Below are positions 1 to 8,630 of a DNA stretch of 64,000 bases, piece by piece. How positions within the stretch are numbered: the first letter of the stretch is position 1; each line of letters starts with the position of its first letter. A program made the position numbers and the translations under genes. The notes beneath the pieces were generated by a model that ran no database searches, had not been told where the DNA came from, and saw only the letters and a list, made by a program, of their open reading frames with translations. This stretch comes from Paraburkholderia flava (lineage in GTDB: Bacteria > Pseudomonadota > Gammaproteobacteria > Burkholderiales > Burkholderiaceae). Location of the stretch: positions 372,001 to 436,000 of the forward strand of contig NZ_SMRO01000001.1 in NCBI RefSeq assembly GCF_004359985.1, read 5' to 3'.

Positions 1-1338
1 GTTGGCGACTGCTGCGGCAAGACCGGTCGAGCCGGCCAGCTCCGGCTTGCCGAACTGCTCCGCGAGCGTGCTCGCCGGCACGCGCGTGGCCTGCGACCAC
101 ACCAGTTCTTCGGCATTCGACTCGGAGGTCAGCCGGCTATTGGGTGTCCACTCGTAGTCGATAACAGTCACGCGGTCGCCGACCTTAGCCTGCCAGTTGA
201 ACGCACCGGCCGCGTAGACGATTTCCGACTGATACGGCTCACCCTTGCGATAGTTCCTGCCGCGGAAGCGGACATGCAATGCATCGGGTGTCGACGGCCA
301 TTCGTTGAGCACCTGCACGCGATCCCAGCCTTCGTCGCTATGCACGAGCCAGAGCAGTCCGTGTACCGCGTGATACAGCAGATACTCGTCCCATGTCCAG
401 CCGTGTCCACTGTCGCGGCAGCGTGTCAGACCCAACACGGTGTATTTGACGGAGTCGAACGTGGCCGTATCGCCGAGCGCAAGCGCGGTCTTGACGCTGT
501 CCACCTGGCGTTGCTTCGCGAACACCGCGGCCTCTTTACCCGAGCAATCGATGCCGGTGTGGCAGGTGCCGCACGTCACGTAGTCGGCCATACCCGCGAC
601 GAACGAGATCGACGCGCCGCAACCCGGACACGTGAACGGTACGGCGTCGCCGCGATATCGTCCCGCCGCTTCGCGAATTTCCGACTCGCTGCGCAGCCCC
701 TGGCACGCAAGCTCTTCCAGTTCGATAGCCAAACCGCGATAGACGACAGGACGGCCTGCGCTGCCCACGTCGCTCACATCGCCCACGTCGGAATAATCGA
801 GCGTCGCGAACGCATCGTTGAGCCGGCAGTCCGCGACTTTCGCGGTCCAGCCGTCGCCGACCCTGAACGGCAATTCCCCTTCGCCGCCGTTGCATTGCGC
901 GGTGCGAATGTCCGATGCCTGGTACGTCAACTCGCCGAGGCGGACCGGCATGCCGGGCGTGAGTGCGCCGAACTCAGGAATCGTCGCCTGCGACGATAGC
1001 GCGTCGTCGCGCATCGTGACGACGTACTGGCCCGACGCATCGGACAGCCATGCGTCGGTGCCGTCGTGGCGGGACACGTACCACTCGTTCCAGTATCCGG
1101 CGCGGTAGCGCAACTGGATGCGGCCGATGACCGTGAACCCGACGCCCTGGTAAAGGCCGGTGACGCCGAGGCGGATCGGCGAGTAGTCTTCGAGCGCTTC
1201 GGTCATCGTGCCGATGCGCTCGAGTGCGTCCCCGTTCTTCAGAACTGTGCTGCGGCAGAACGAACACACCGCCATCACAGCCGCGGCGGACTTGAATTCG
1301 ACGTCCGCGCCGCATTGCGGACAGGAGAATCGAAACAT
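1..1338 (-). CDS. DUF4178 zinc-ribbon protein (3' end outside window)
   Basis: This reading frame opens with ATG at 1338 and runs off the left edge, so at least 446 codons are present without a stop. The N-terminus carries a CPxC zinc ribbon (C6/C9) with a second CxxC at C25/C28; a second CPxC...CxxC ribbon begins near C237. The layout is zinc ribbon, DUF4178-like beta-rich domain, zinc ribbon, DUF4178-like domain. The family has no established biochemical activity. The gene lies 7 nt after the SPFH gene and appears to be the last visible gene of the DUF350-SPFH-DUF4178 operon, so a role at the membrane with SPFH and DUF350 proteins is inferred. Family assignment is from recalled sequence features; the domain boundaries are approximate. 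Confidence 0.8.
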   Translation of the reverse strand, partial: MFRFSCPQCGADVEFKSAAAVMAVCSFCRSTVLKNGDALERIGTMTEALEDYSPIRLGVTGLYQGVGFTVIGRIQLRYRAGYWNEWYVSRHDGTDAWLSDASGQYVVTMRDDALSSQATIPEFGALTPGMPVRLGELTYQASDIRTAQCNGGEGELPFRVGDGWTAKVADCRLNDAFATLDYSDVGDVSDVGSAGRPVVYRGLAIELEELACQGLRSESEIREAAGRYRGDAVPFTCPGCGASISFVAGMADYVTCGTCHTGIDCSGKEAAVFAKQRQVDSVKTALALGDTATFDSVKYTVLGLTRCRDSGHGWTWDEYLLYHAVHGLLWLVHSDEGWDRVQVLNEWPSTPDALHVRFRGRNYRKGEPYQSEIVYAAGAFNWQAKVGDRVTVIDYEWTPNSRLTSESNAEELVWSQATRVPASTLAEQFGKPELAGSTGLAAAVAN

Positions 1339-1345
1339 GAAGTAA

Positions 1346-2398
1346 TCAGCCCGTCAGCTTCTTCAGGATTTCTGCTTTTGCCGCGTCGTATTCGTGCGGC
1401 TCGATCAGGTGCTGATCCAGCAGCGCCTTCAGCTGCGTGAGGCGCTGCGCGAAATCGACCGGGTCGCGCTCGACTGGGGCGGCTTCGGCCGGCGTGCTTG
1501 CCGGTGCTTGCGACTGTGTCGGCGCAGGCGTGGCAGCCGGAGAAGGATTCAGGCTTTGTGCCATCGTCTGCCCAAGGGCCGCACCTGCCGCCAGGCCCGC
1601 ACCGACACCGGCAATCCCGCCTTCGTTCTGTGCGGCGAGCGGAATGGCCTGCGCGGTCTGGTACTTCGTGTAGTTGTTCAGATCGCCAACCATGCCCATC
1701 GAGATCCGCGTATCAAGCGTGCGTTGCAGTTCTTCGGGCAGCGACACGTTCTCGACGGCGAAGCGGTCGAGTGCGACGCCGTAGCGATCGAACGTCGGCG
1801 TGAGTTCAGCCACCATGCTTTCAGACAGCTTCATCTGGTTCGCCGCCATGTCGACGAACGGCACATCCGAATTGCCGAATGCCGCGCTCATCGACGCGAC
1901 GACCAGATCGCGCAACTGCGCTTCGAGATCGTCGACGGTGAAGACGTCGCGCGTGCCGCTGATCTCGCGATAGAACTTGCCCGCATCGGCCAGCCGGTAC
2001 GAGTAAATCCCGAACGCGCGCATGCGGACCATGCCGAAGTCCTTGTCGCGAATCGTGACCGGCTGCGGCGTGCCCCAGCGCCGGCCAAGCTGCAGCCGCG
2101 TGCTGAAAAAGTACACGTCCGACTTGAAAGGCGATTCGAAAAGTTTGTCCCAGTTTTTCAGGTAGGTGAGTACCGGGAGCGTGCGGGTGGTCAGTTGATA
2201 AAGTCCGGGGCCGAATACGTCCGCGACTTTGCCTTCATTCACGAAAACCGCCATCTGCGATTCGCGCACGGTGAGCTGCGCGCCGTAACGGATTTCGGCG
2301 TCGAGCATCGGATAACGCCAGGCGAGTACGCCTTCCGTATCTTCCGTCCACTGCAGAATATCGACGAACTGTTTGCGTAAAAACGATCCGAGACTCAT
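1346..2398 (-). CDS. SPFH-domain protein with C-terminal SHOCT domain
   Basis: A 350-aa protein of the COG4260 / 'virion core protein-like' SPFH branch. The body (about residues 20-230) is an SPFH/Band-7 domain, recognisable by ESQMAVFVNEGK, FGPGLYQLTT and the later region around FAVENVSLPEEL. A Gly/Ala/Met-rich and then Pro/Ala/Gln-rich linker (about 255-310) leads to a terminal SHOCT helix pair (DFAQRLTQLKALLDQ...EYDAAKAEILKKL). SPFH proteins oligomerise on membranes; SHOCT modules are common in bacterial membrane-stress proteins. It sits between DUF350 and DUF4178 genes on the same strand with short gaps. The start ATG at 2398 is followed by the conserved start of the family. Confidence 0.88.
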   Translation of the reverse strand: MSLGSFLRKQFVDILQWTEDTEGVLAWRYPMLDAEIRYGAQLTVRESQMAVFVNEGKVADVFGPGLYQLTTRTLPVLTYLKNWDKLFESPFKSDVYFFSTRLQLGRRWGTPQPVTIRDKDFGMVRMRAFGIYSYRLADAGKFYREISGTRDVFTVDDLEAQLRDLVVASMSAAFGNSDVPFVDMAANQMKLSESMVAELTPTFDRYGVALDRFAVENVSLPEELQRTLDTRISMGMVGDLNNYTKYQTAQAIPLAAQNEGGIAGVGAGLAAGAALGQTMAQSLNPSPAATPAPTQSQAPASTPAEAAPVERDPVDFAQRLTQLKALLDQHLIEPHEYDAAKAEILKKLTG

Positions 2399-2440
2399 CG
2401 CGATTCACCTTTTAAATAGCCGCCTACCTGTCCAATCGAT

Positions 2441-2827
2441 TCAGCTCAGACACGCGGCATTCAGCACGCCGACCGTCAGCGATACTGCGCCCATCAATCC
2501 ACCCATTGCGACATTGTTTTCTTCGATCGAGTGGTCCATACCGGGGAGGATACGAGTTAATACCGCGTGCGCGACCAGCTGCACGATCAGCGCGCCCACG
2601 GCCCATGCAACGACGATGGGTAAGGTGGAGTAGTGAACGATGCTGGAGGCCAGCGTGAGACTGAAGCCGAGCAGCGCACCGCCCAGCGATAACACCGCAG
2701 CGGTATTGCCCGCGCGGATCAATGCCAGTTCGTCGAAAGGCGTGACCTTGAGGTAAACTCCGGCGAATCCCGCGAGCAGAATAAAAGCCGAAATCAGATG
2801 GATTGCGTAAGAAAAAGCCTGGTCCAT
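2441..2827 (-). CDS. DUF350 (YjfL-like) inner-membrane protein
   Basis: A 128-aa hydrophobic protein with about four membrane segments (near residues 8-27, 45-65, 72-93 and 107-127) and few charged residues, matching the length and pattern of DUF350 proteins such as E. coli YjfL. The function is unknown. It is the first gene of the minus-strand operon DUF350-SPFH-DUF4178 and is divergent from the aminopropyltransferase gene. Known DUF350 proteins often occur next to PspA-like or SPFH membrane-stress genes and polyamine enzymes, so an envelope-homeostasis role is inferred. Confidence 0.85.
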   Translation of the reverse strand: MDQAFSYAIHLISAFILLAGFAGVYLKVTPFDELALIRAGNTAAVLSLGGALLGFSLTLASSIVHYSTLPIVVAWAVGALIVQLVAHAVLTRILPGMDHSIEENNVAMGGLMGAVSLTVGVLNAACLS

Positions 2828-2951
2828 ATGCGCCTCTCGTCCGCCTTATTAAAATTGACATCCCTTCGCGAATCCACCGCAATAATCGCCGGGCTGCCGC
2901 GATTTGCGCACAGTATATCCAGTGCGATGGTTTTCGCCCATCGGAGATTCG
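2828..2951. promoter_or_regulatory. Divergent promoter region, DUF350 operon / aminopropyltransferase
   Basis: A 124-bp gap between two divergent operons that must hold both promoters. It is AT-richer around 2845-2860. No clear operator palindrome was found. A GGAG at 2943-2946 is the ribosome binding site that favours the GTG start at 2952. Confidence 0.4.
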
Positions 2952-4463
2952 GTGCATAAACGCGCGCTGGTTCTATCCACTCTGGTCGTCGCATCCTGCG
3001 GGCTGGGTTACGAACTGATTAGCGGTGCACTGTCGAGTTATCTGCTCGGCGATTCGATCCTGCAGTTCTCGTCGGTGATCGGTTGTTATCTGTTCGCGAT
3101 GGGGATCGGCTCGTGGCTGTCCCGATACATTGAAGACGAAGATGTGCTCGATCGTTTTGTCGATATCGAGCTGCTGGTCGGATTGCTGGGTGGTATTTCG
3201 GCGGCCGTGCTGTTTGCGGTGTTCGCGTGGGTGTCGGCGCCGTTCCGCGCGGCGCTCTACGCGTTCGTGCTCGCGCTCGGCATTCTGGTCGGGATGGAAA
3301 TCCCGCTCGTGATGCGCGCGTTCCAGCAGCGTCACGAGGCGTTTCGCGACACCGTCAGCAACGTGCTGACGTTCGACTATCTCGGCTCGCTTGCGGTGTC
3401 GCTGATCTTTCCGCTCGTGCTGGCGCCGCGTCTCGGATTGCTGCGCACCGGTTTTCTGTTCGGTATTCTGAATGCGCTCGTCGCGCTCGGCACGACCTGG
3501 GTGTTCCGCGCGCAACTGAGCGCGGTCCCGCAGAAGGTGCTGCGCGCGACGCTGGTGATCGGTCTGCTCGCGTCGGGCTTCGTCACGTCGGAGCAACTGA
3601 CGCACTGGGCCGAGCACGGCATCTTCGGCGACGAGATCGTTCACGCCGAGACCACGCCTTATCAGCGCATCGTCATCACACAGTGGCACGACGATATGCG
3701 GCTCTATCTGAACGGCAACCTGCAATTCTCGTCGCGCGACGAGCATCGCTACCACGAGGCGCTCATCCATCCGACTTTCGAAGCGCTGCCATGGGCGCGC
3801 AACGTGCTGGTGCTCGGCGGCGGCGATGGTCTCGCGGTGCGCGAAATTCTCAAGCACAAGAACATCGAGCACATCACGCTGGTCGATCTCGATCCGGCGA
3901 TGACGAAGCTGTTCTCGACCTCCGCGCCGCTCGTCAAACTGAACCAGGGTTCGCTAAAAGACCCGCATGTCACCGTAATCAACGACGACGCGGTGCGCTG
4001 GCTCGAATCGAATGCGCAGGTGTTCGACGCGATCGTCGTCGATTTCCCCGATCCGACCAACTTCGGGCTCGGGCGTCTGTATTCGGTCCCGGTCTTCCGG
4101 CTGCTTGCGCGGCATCTGGCGGAACAGGGCTATGTCGTGATCCAGTCGACGTCGCCATACTTCGCGCCGCACGCGTTCTGGACGATCGCCGCGACGCTGC
4201 GCGAAGCCGGGCTCAATACGTGGCCGTATCACTGCTACGTGCCGTCGTTCGGCGACTGGGGTTTCCTGATCGCCGGCAAGCGTGCGGATTTCACGGTACC
4301 GACGCATTACTCGGTGCCGACCCGCTGGCTCGATCCGCAGACTGCCGCCGACATGTTCCACTTTCCGGCGGACATGCCCGCGTTGTCGATGCCGCCGAAC
4401 CATCTCAACGACCAGCCGCTCGTCCGTTATTTCGACGACGACTGGAAGCACGTGTTGCGCTGA
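2952..4463 (+). CDS. speE: Membrane-anchored polyamine aminopropyltransferase (spermidine synthase family)
   Basis: A 503-aa protein with an N-terminal block of about six to seven membrane helices (residues 5-210) fused to a spermidine-synthase domain (about 215-500). The SAM-binding signature LVLGGGDG is at 287-293, followed by VDLDPAM, and the polyamine-site region DFPDPTNFGLGRLYS is present. It is expected to transfer aminopropyl from decarboxylated SAM to putrescine or a related amine at the inner membrane. GTG 2952 is chosen because GGAG lies 5 nt upstream; an in-frame TTG at 2904 lacks a comparable site. The downstream FAD oxidase overlaps the stop by one base (TGATG), implying coupled translation. 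The symbol denotes the enzyme family only. Confidence 0.85.
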   Translation: MHKRALVLSTLVVASCGLGYELISGALSSYLLGDSILQFSSVIGCYLFAMGIGSWLSRYIEDEDVLDRFVDIELLVGLLGGISAAVLFAVFAWVSAPFRAALYAFVLALGILVGMEIPLVMRAFQQRHEAFRDTVSNVLTFDYLGSLAVSLIFPLVLAPRLGLLRTGFLFGILNALVALGTTWVFRAQLSAVPQKVLRATLVIGLLASGFVTSEQLTHWAEHGIFGDEIVHAETTPYQRIVITQWHDDMRLYLNGNLQFSSRDEHRYHEALIHPTFEALPWARNVLVLGGGDGLAVREILKHKNIEHITLVDLDPAMTKLFSTSAPLVKLNQGSLKDPHVTVINDDAVRWLESNAQVFDAIVVDFPDPTNFGLGRLYSVPVFRLLARHLAEQGYVVIQSTSPYFAPHAFWTIAATLREAGLNTWPYHCYVPSFGDWGFLIAGKRADFTVPTHYSVPTRWLDPQTAADMFHFPADMPALSMPPNHLNDQPLVRYFDDDWKHVLR

Positions 4464-6076
4464 TGGATCGCCGGACCTTTCTGCTGGCTTCTGCTTCGGT
4501 ATCGCTGGCCGCGTGCGGCCGCAGCGGCTGGATCGAGACGACGCCGACCGTCAACTATCCGGGGATGCGCGAAGGACACGCGCTGCGCGATCACGCGACA
4601 CTGCCGCCGCCAACGGCCACGCGCACGGTCGACGTCGCGATCGTCGGCGCGGGCGCTGCGGGTTTATCGTGCGCCTGGCAGCTCGCGCGGGCAGGGCATC
4701 GCGATTTCGTCGTGCTGTCCGGGCCGGAGTATGGCGGCAACGCGGCGGGCGGTACGTTCGGCGATCTCGGGTATCCGAAGGGCGCGCATTATCTGCCGCT
4801 GCCGTCGATGGAGTCGACGCATCTTCGCGACATGCTGGCCGACCTCGGCGTGATCGAGAGCGGTGCGTTTTCCGATCGTCCGACGTTCGACGAGCGCATC
4901 CTGATGCACGCGCCCGACGAACGGCTGTTCGTCAACGGCCGGTGGCAAGACGGCCTCGTTCCGTCCGCCGGCATCGCACATGCCGAAGTCGAGCAGCAGG
5001 CCCGCTTCTTCGCCTATACCGACGCGTTGCGTCAAGCGCACGGCAACGACGGCCGCAAGGTGTTCTGCATCCCGCTCGCGGAGAGTTCGATCGATCCGCA
5101 GTGGCGGGCACTCGACGCAATCAGCTTCCAGCGCTGGCTCGGCGATCACGGTTACACGGCGCCGTCATTGCTCTGGTATCTGAACTACTGCTGTCGCGAC
5201 GACTACGGCGCGGGTTTCGATCGCGTGTCCGCTTGGGCCGGGCTGCATTATTTCGCCGCGCGTGGCGGACACGCGCGCAATGCAGCCGATGGCGCCGTGC
5301 TGACCTGGCCGGACGGATTGCATTCGATGGTGACGAAGCTCGGCGATTCGATCGGCGCACGCGTTGGACATGCGCAGTGGGCGCTCGACGGCTTCGCGAC
5401 GCGCATCGAGGAGCGGGGCAACGGCGTCGACGTGACCTGCGCGCAATACGATGGCGCGAACCTGAAAACCTTCACTCTGCGCGCACGACGTGTGGTCTGC
5501 GCGATGCCGCTCTTCGTCGCCGCGCACGTGATGCCGCGCATCACCGACTACGGATTCGATGCCGCACGCGATCTGCAACCGCGCGCACCGTGGCTGGTAT
5601 CGAACTTTCTGATGGACGGCATGCCGCGTGAACACGACGGTGTGCCGCTCGCGTGGGATAACGTCGTCTATCGAGGTCCGGGACTGGGCTACGTGGTGTC
5701 GACCCATCAGTTGATCCGGATGAGTCCGCCGCAGCGGTCGGTGTTTTCGGCGTACCAGGCGCTCGACACGAAATCGCCCGAGGACACGCGCCGCTGGCTC
5801 GCGCAGGCAGCCGCAAGCGATCTGCGCGAGCAGGCGGCGATCGATCTGCGGGAAGTCTACGGTCTGGACTTGTGGCGCCACGCGTCAGCACTCGAGATCA
5901 CCGTGCGCGGACACGCGATGGCCACGCCGGCCCCTGGTTTCCTGTCGCACAAGGGCACGCTCGCGCTGCGCGACGTCGATGGGCCGGTGCGTTTTGCGCA
6001 CGCGGACCTGTCGGGGATTTCGCTGTTTGAGGAAGCGTCGTACTGGGGGATGCGGGCAGCGGACGGGGTGGTGTAG
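4463..6076 (+). CDS. FAD-dependent amine-oxidase-like lipoprotein
   Basis: A 537-aa protein. The N-terminus has an RR pair (R3-R4) and a lipobox L15-A-A-C18, suggesting export (possibly by Tat, with cofactor bound) and lipid anchoring. The FAD Rossmann motif VAIVGAGAAGLS is near residues 57-68, followed by a flavin amine oxidase-type fold that ends with the usual C-terminal FAD contact (YWGMRAADG). It is translationally coupled to the aminopropyltransferase through TGATG, which suggests that it oxidises a polyamine or related amine; the substrate is not known. An in-frame open stretch extends far upstream, but that part is the shadow of the previous gene. Confidence 0.8.
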   Translation: MDRRTFLLASASVSLAACGRSGWIETTPTVNYPGMREGHALRDHATLPPPTATRTVDVAIVGAGAAGLSCAWQLARAGHRDFVVLSGPEYGGNAAGGTFGDLGYPKGAHYLPLPSMESTHLRDMLADLGVIESGAFSDRPTFDERILMHAPDERLFVNGRWQDGLVPSAGIAHAEVEQQARFFAYTDALRQAHGNDGRKVFCIPLAESSIDPQWRALDAISFQRWLGDHGYTAPSLLWYLNYCCRDDYGAGFDRVSAWAGLHYFAARGGHARNAADGAVLTWPDGLHSMVTKLGDSIGARVGHAQWALDGFATRIEERGNGVDVTCAQYDGANLKTFTLRARRVVCAMPLFVAAHVMPRITDYGFDAARDLQPRAPWLVSNFLMDGMPREHDGVPLAWDNVVYRGPGLGYVVSTHQLIRMSPPQRSVFSAYQALDTKSPEDTRRWLAQAAASDLREQAAIDLREVYGLDLWRHASALEITVRGHAMATPAPGFLSHKGTLALRDVDGPVRFAHADLSGISLFEEASYWGMRAADGVV

Positions 6077-6092
6077 TTAGCGGCCCGCGTCA

Positions 6093-6944
6093 TCACGCAC
6101 TAGCATCAACCTCCACCGCATCGCCCACACACAACGCCCGAATCTGCCGCGCGACCTCCTCATCGACCGGGTTGTAAACGATCATCCCAAGATCCGGCCG
6201 CCCGTCGACAGAAAACGCCGAGTACTCCAGCTCGATCGCCCCCAGCTTCGGATGCTGCAGACGCTTGACACCGTCTCCGTCGCGATGGTTCGGTATGTCG
6301 TTGTTGCGCCATAACGCGTCGAACTCCGGACTGGCCGCGGAGAGTTCGTTGACCAGTTCTCCCGCTTCCGACATCAGCCCCGCGCGCGCGACATCCGCTC
6401 TGAACGAGCCCACCACGAAACGCGCGATGTTGTCCCAGTCGTGCTGCTTCGCGCGAATCGCCGGGTCGAGAAACAGGAAGCGGAGGATGTTGCGCTGACC
6501 CGGCGGCAGCGCGCCGTAGTCGGTCAGCACGACAGCCGCCGCGCGATTCCACGCGACGACGTCCCAGGTCGCGGTCTTGATGATCGCGGCACTTGCACCG
6601 AGCGAGTCGAGCAGCCGTTGCAGACGAGGACTGACGCTGTCAGCCGGTCGCGAGCGAACCTCGGGAGGGCGCCCGAGCCCCAGCATGAACAGATGCTCGC
6701 GCTCCGCATCGGTCAGCATCAACGCGCCGCAGATCCGGTCCAGCACTTCCGCCGACGGCGCACCGCCGCGTCCCTGTTCGAGCCACGTGTACCAGGTCGG
6801 GCTGATGTTCGCACGCTGCGCGACCTCTTCGCGGCGCAATCCGGGCGTGCGTCTGCGACCGGAAAATCCAAAGCTCGCGGGATCGAGCCGCGTGCGGCGG
6901 CTTCTCAGAAAATCGCCAAGCGATCGGACGCTATCTACCGGCAT
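6093..6944 (-). CDS. XRE-family transcriptional regulator with MmyB-like ligand domain
   Basis: A 283-aa regulator. Residues about 8-75 form a helix-turn-helix of the kind seen in MmyB-type regulators (LGDFLRSRRTRLDP, GLRREEVAQRA, TWYTWLEQGRG). The remaining ~200 residues match the MmyB-like ligand-binding domain (TWDVVAWNRAA and the closing GMIVYNP). It is divergent from the SDR gene at 7045, a common arrangement in which the regulator controls the neighbouring oxidoreductase. The ligand is unknown. Confidence 0.88.
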   Translation of the reverse strand: MPVDSVRSLGDFLRSRRTRLDPASFGFSGRRRTPGLRREEVAQRANISPTWYTWLEQGRGGAPSAEVLDRICGALMLTDAEREHLFMLGLGRPPEVRSRPADSVSPRLQRLLDSLGASAAIIKTATWDVVAWNRAAAVVLTDYGALPPGQRNILRFLFLDPAIRAKQHDWDNIARFVVGSFRADVARAGLMSEAGELVNELSAASPEFDALWRNNDIPNHRDGDGVKRLQHPKLGAIELEYSAFSVDGRPDLGMIVYNPVDEEVARQIRALCVGDAVEVDASA

Positions 6945-7044
6945 GATGACCCTGTTAGTCGCTTTACCATGATGAACTCACTACTTTAACTGGATAACAA
7001 ATCAACGGATAGTGAGCCCGTGACGATCACGGAGAGACTTCACC
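6945..7044. promoter_or_regulatory. Divergent XRE/SDR promoter with inverted repeats
   Basis: The intergenic region has a perfect 7-bp inverted repeat CTCACTA (6977-6983) / TAGTGAG (7010-7016) with a 26-nt spacer, and a perfect 6-bp inverted repeat CCGTGA-cga-TCACGG at 7018-7032 just before the SDR gene's GGAGAG ribosome site. Either could be an operator for the XRE regulator. Binding is inferred only. Confidence 0.45.
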
Positions 7045-7935
7045 ATGCGTATTTTTCTGACGGGCGCGACCGGCTTCATCGGCTCGGCCCTTGTTCCTGA
7101 ACTCATCGCTGCCGGCCATCAGGTCGTCGGTATGACGCGGTCCGACGCGGGCGCGCAGGCGCTCGCCGATGCCGGCGCCGAAGTGCATCGCGGCACGCTC
7201 GAAGACCTGGACAGCGTGCGCAGCGGCGCCGCGAAAGCCGACGCGGTTATCCATGCGGCCTTCGATCACGACTTCACGAGATTCGTCGAGAACTGCGAGA
7301 AGGACCGGCGCGTGATCGGCGCGCTCGGTTCCGTGCTCACGGGTTCCGATCGACCGCTCGTCATCACGTCGGGCACCGGAATGGGCAGCGGCCAGCACGG
7401 CGAACCGGCGCGCGAGGACGTGTTCAATACGAGCCATCCGAATCCGCGCATCGCGTCCGAACTGGCCGGACGTGAGCTGCTGGACACGGGCATCAACGTG
7501 TCGGTGGTGCGGCTGCCGCAGGTTCACAATCCATTCAGGCAAGGGCTCATCTCGCCGCTGATCGATATCGCGCGTGCAAAGGGCGTCGTGGCCTACGTCG
7601 GCGACGGACAGAACCGCTGGCCCGCAGGGCATCTTTCCGACGCTGCGCGCCTGTACCGGCTCGCAGTGGAAGCAGGCGAGCGGGGCGCGCGTTTTCATGC
7701 GGTCGGCGAGGAAGGCATCAGCAGTCGCGAGATCAGCGAGTCGCTGGGCCGGGGGCTGAAATTGCCGGTGGTTTCGATCGCGCCGGAGCAGGCGGCCGAG
7801 CATTTCGGGTGGATGGGGATGTTCGTCAGTCTGGACATGCTGGCTTCGAGTGCGTGGACGCAGGAGCGACTGGGCTGGCATCCGACCGGGCCGACGTTGA
7901 TTGCCGATCTCGATGAGGCGCGCTACGCCGGTTAG
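7045..7935 (+). CDS. SDR / NAD-dependent epimerase-family oxidoreductase
   Basis: A 296-aa extended SDR. The nucleotide-binding motif TGATGFIG begins at residue 6, with VIHAAFDHDF and the TSGTGMG strand further on. The usual YxxxK catalytic pair is not obvious, so this may be an atypical (NmrA/YwnB-like) member acting as a reductase or redox sensor. Its ATG is preceded by GGAGAG. It is divergent from the XRE regulator. The substrate is unknown. Confidence 0.85.
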   Translation: MRIFLTGATGFIGSALVPELIAAGHQVVGMTRSDAGAQALADAGAEVHRGTLEDLDSVRSGAAKADAVIHAAFDHDFTRFVENCEKDRRVIGALGSVLTGSDRPLVITSGTGMGSGQHGEPAREDVFNTSHPNPRIASELAGRELLDTGINVSVVRLPQVHNPFRQGLISPLIDIARAKGVVAYVGDGQNRWPAGHLSDAARLYRLAVEAGERGARFHAVGEEGISSREISESLGRGLKLPVVSIAPEQAAEHFGWMGMFVSLDMLASSAWTQERLGWHPTGPTLIADLDEARYAG

Positions 7936-7942
7936 CGTTAGC

Positions 7943-7976
7943 GGTCGCTGCATCCGATGCGATGGATGCAGCGACC
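7943..7976. terminator. Perfect 13-bp hairpin after the SDR gene
   Basis: The arms GGTCGCTGCATCC (7943-7955) and GGATGCAGCGACC (7964-7976) are exact inverse complements around an 8-nt loop, starting 8 nt after the SDR stop. No T tract follows, so it is either a U-poor terminator or an mRNA 3'-end stabiliser. Confidence 0.6.
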
Positions 7977-8138
7977 GGGACGACTCCATACTGCGTCCGA
8001 TGTGACGACGATGACGTCCCCACCATTTACTGCGCGACGTCGCGATAGACAACAGATGCGAGCGCGCTGCGATCACGCTCCGCATGCCCCACCTTCCTTG
8101 ACGCCATCATGCCGCACGCCTACACTCGCACGCACTCT
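7977..8138. other. Gene-free stretch before the cobalamin riboswitch
   Basis: This 162-bp stretch lies between the SDR hairpin and the riboswitch aptamer. It must hold the promoter of the cobW operon. No convincing ORF, repeat or box was recognised. Confidence 0.3.
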
Positions 8139-8372
8139 GGTGCTCGCGTGCGCGCCTCCCGCGCACGCAGTTAAACGGGAAACAGGGGGCTTTGCCGACA
8201 CGGCGAGGCCAACCTGTGCTGCCCCCGCAACGGTAAGCGAAGGCATCGCGCAAGCGATGCAAAGCCGGCTTCGCTGCAAGCGCATCGCGCGCCTGCAGTC
8301 GACCACTGTGCGAACGGAATGCGTTCGCGCGGGAAGGTGAAGCGGCGTTTTCGTCAGCCCGGATACCGGCCA
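8139..8372 (+). ncRNA. Cobalamin (adenosylcobalamin) riboswitch upstream of cobW
   Basis: The conserved blocks of the B12 aptamer occur in order on the plus strand: P1-side GGTGCTCGCGTG (8139-8150), TTAAACGGGAAAC (8171-8183), CTGCCCCCGCAACGGTAAG (about 8219-8237), a B12-box region with ACCACTG (8302-8308) and GGGAAGGTGA (8331-8340), and the closing GTCAGCCCGGATACCGGCC (8353-8371). The variable arm between 8240 and 8300 is long. Known members bind adenosylcobalamin and shut down translation or transcription of B12 genes. It lies 259 nt upstream of cobW and so is expected to repress cobW-cobN-chlID when B12 is plentiful. Confidence 0.92.
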
Positions 8373-8630
8373 GACATGATGGGTTCGCGCCGCGGGGATG
8401 CGGTGCTTGCCACGCCTGCAACGCGCTTTTTACACGCATTAGTGTGCTTTCGCGAGCCATAGTCGCGCCGTATCGTCCCCGTCCGCTGTGTTCAACGCAT
8501 CGCATCGTCGCGTCGCTGTCTGTTCGCGACGGGTGCTGCATGGCACATGCGACACGCGCGATCGTTACGCCGTGAAATCATGCGATGCATACACGTTGCC
8601 GGCGCCCTCACATGCACGAACGGAGCAGCA
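8373..8630 (+). promoter_or_regulatory. Riboswitch expression platform / cobW leader
   Basis: 258 nt between the aptamer and cobW with no convincing gene. It includes a CGCGCTTTTTACACGC run near 8424-8440. The cobW start is preceded by CGGAGCAGCA. Sequestration of that site is the most likely control, but no pairing was proven. Confidence 0.4.

Noticed and set aside
3227..4462. Very long open frame continuous with the FAD oxidase
   Set aside because: It overlaps the aminopropyltransferase in another frame, is Arg/Ala-rich as expected of a GC-rich shadow, and the real oxidase start with lipobox is at 4463.
7045..7935. Assignment of the SDR as a specific sugar epimerase
   Set aside because: The YxxxK pair is not evident, so only the general family is given.
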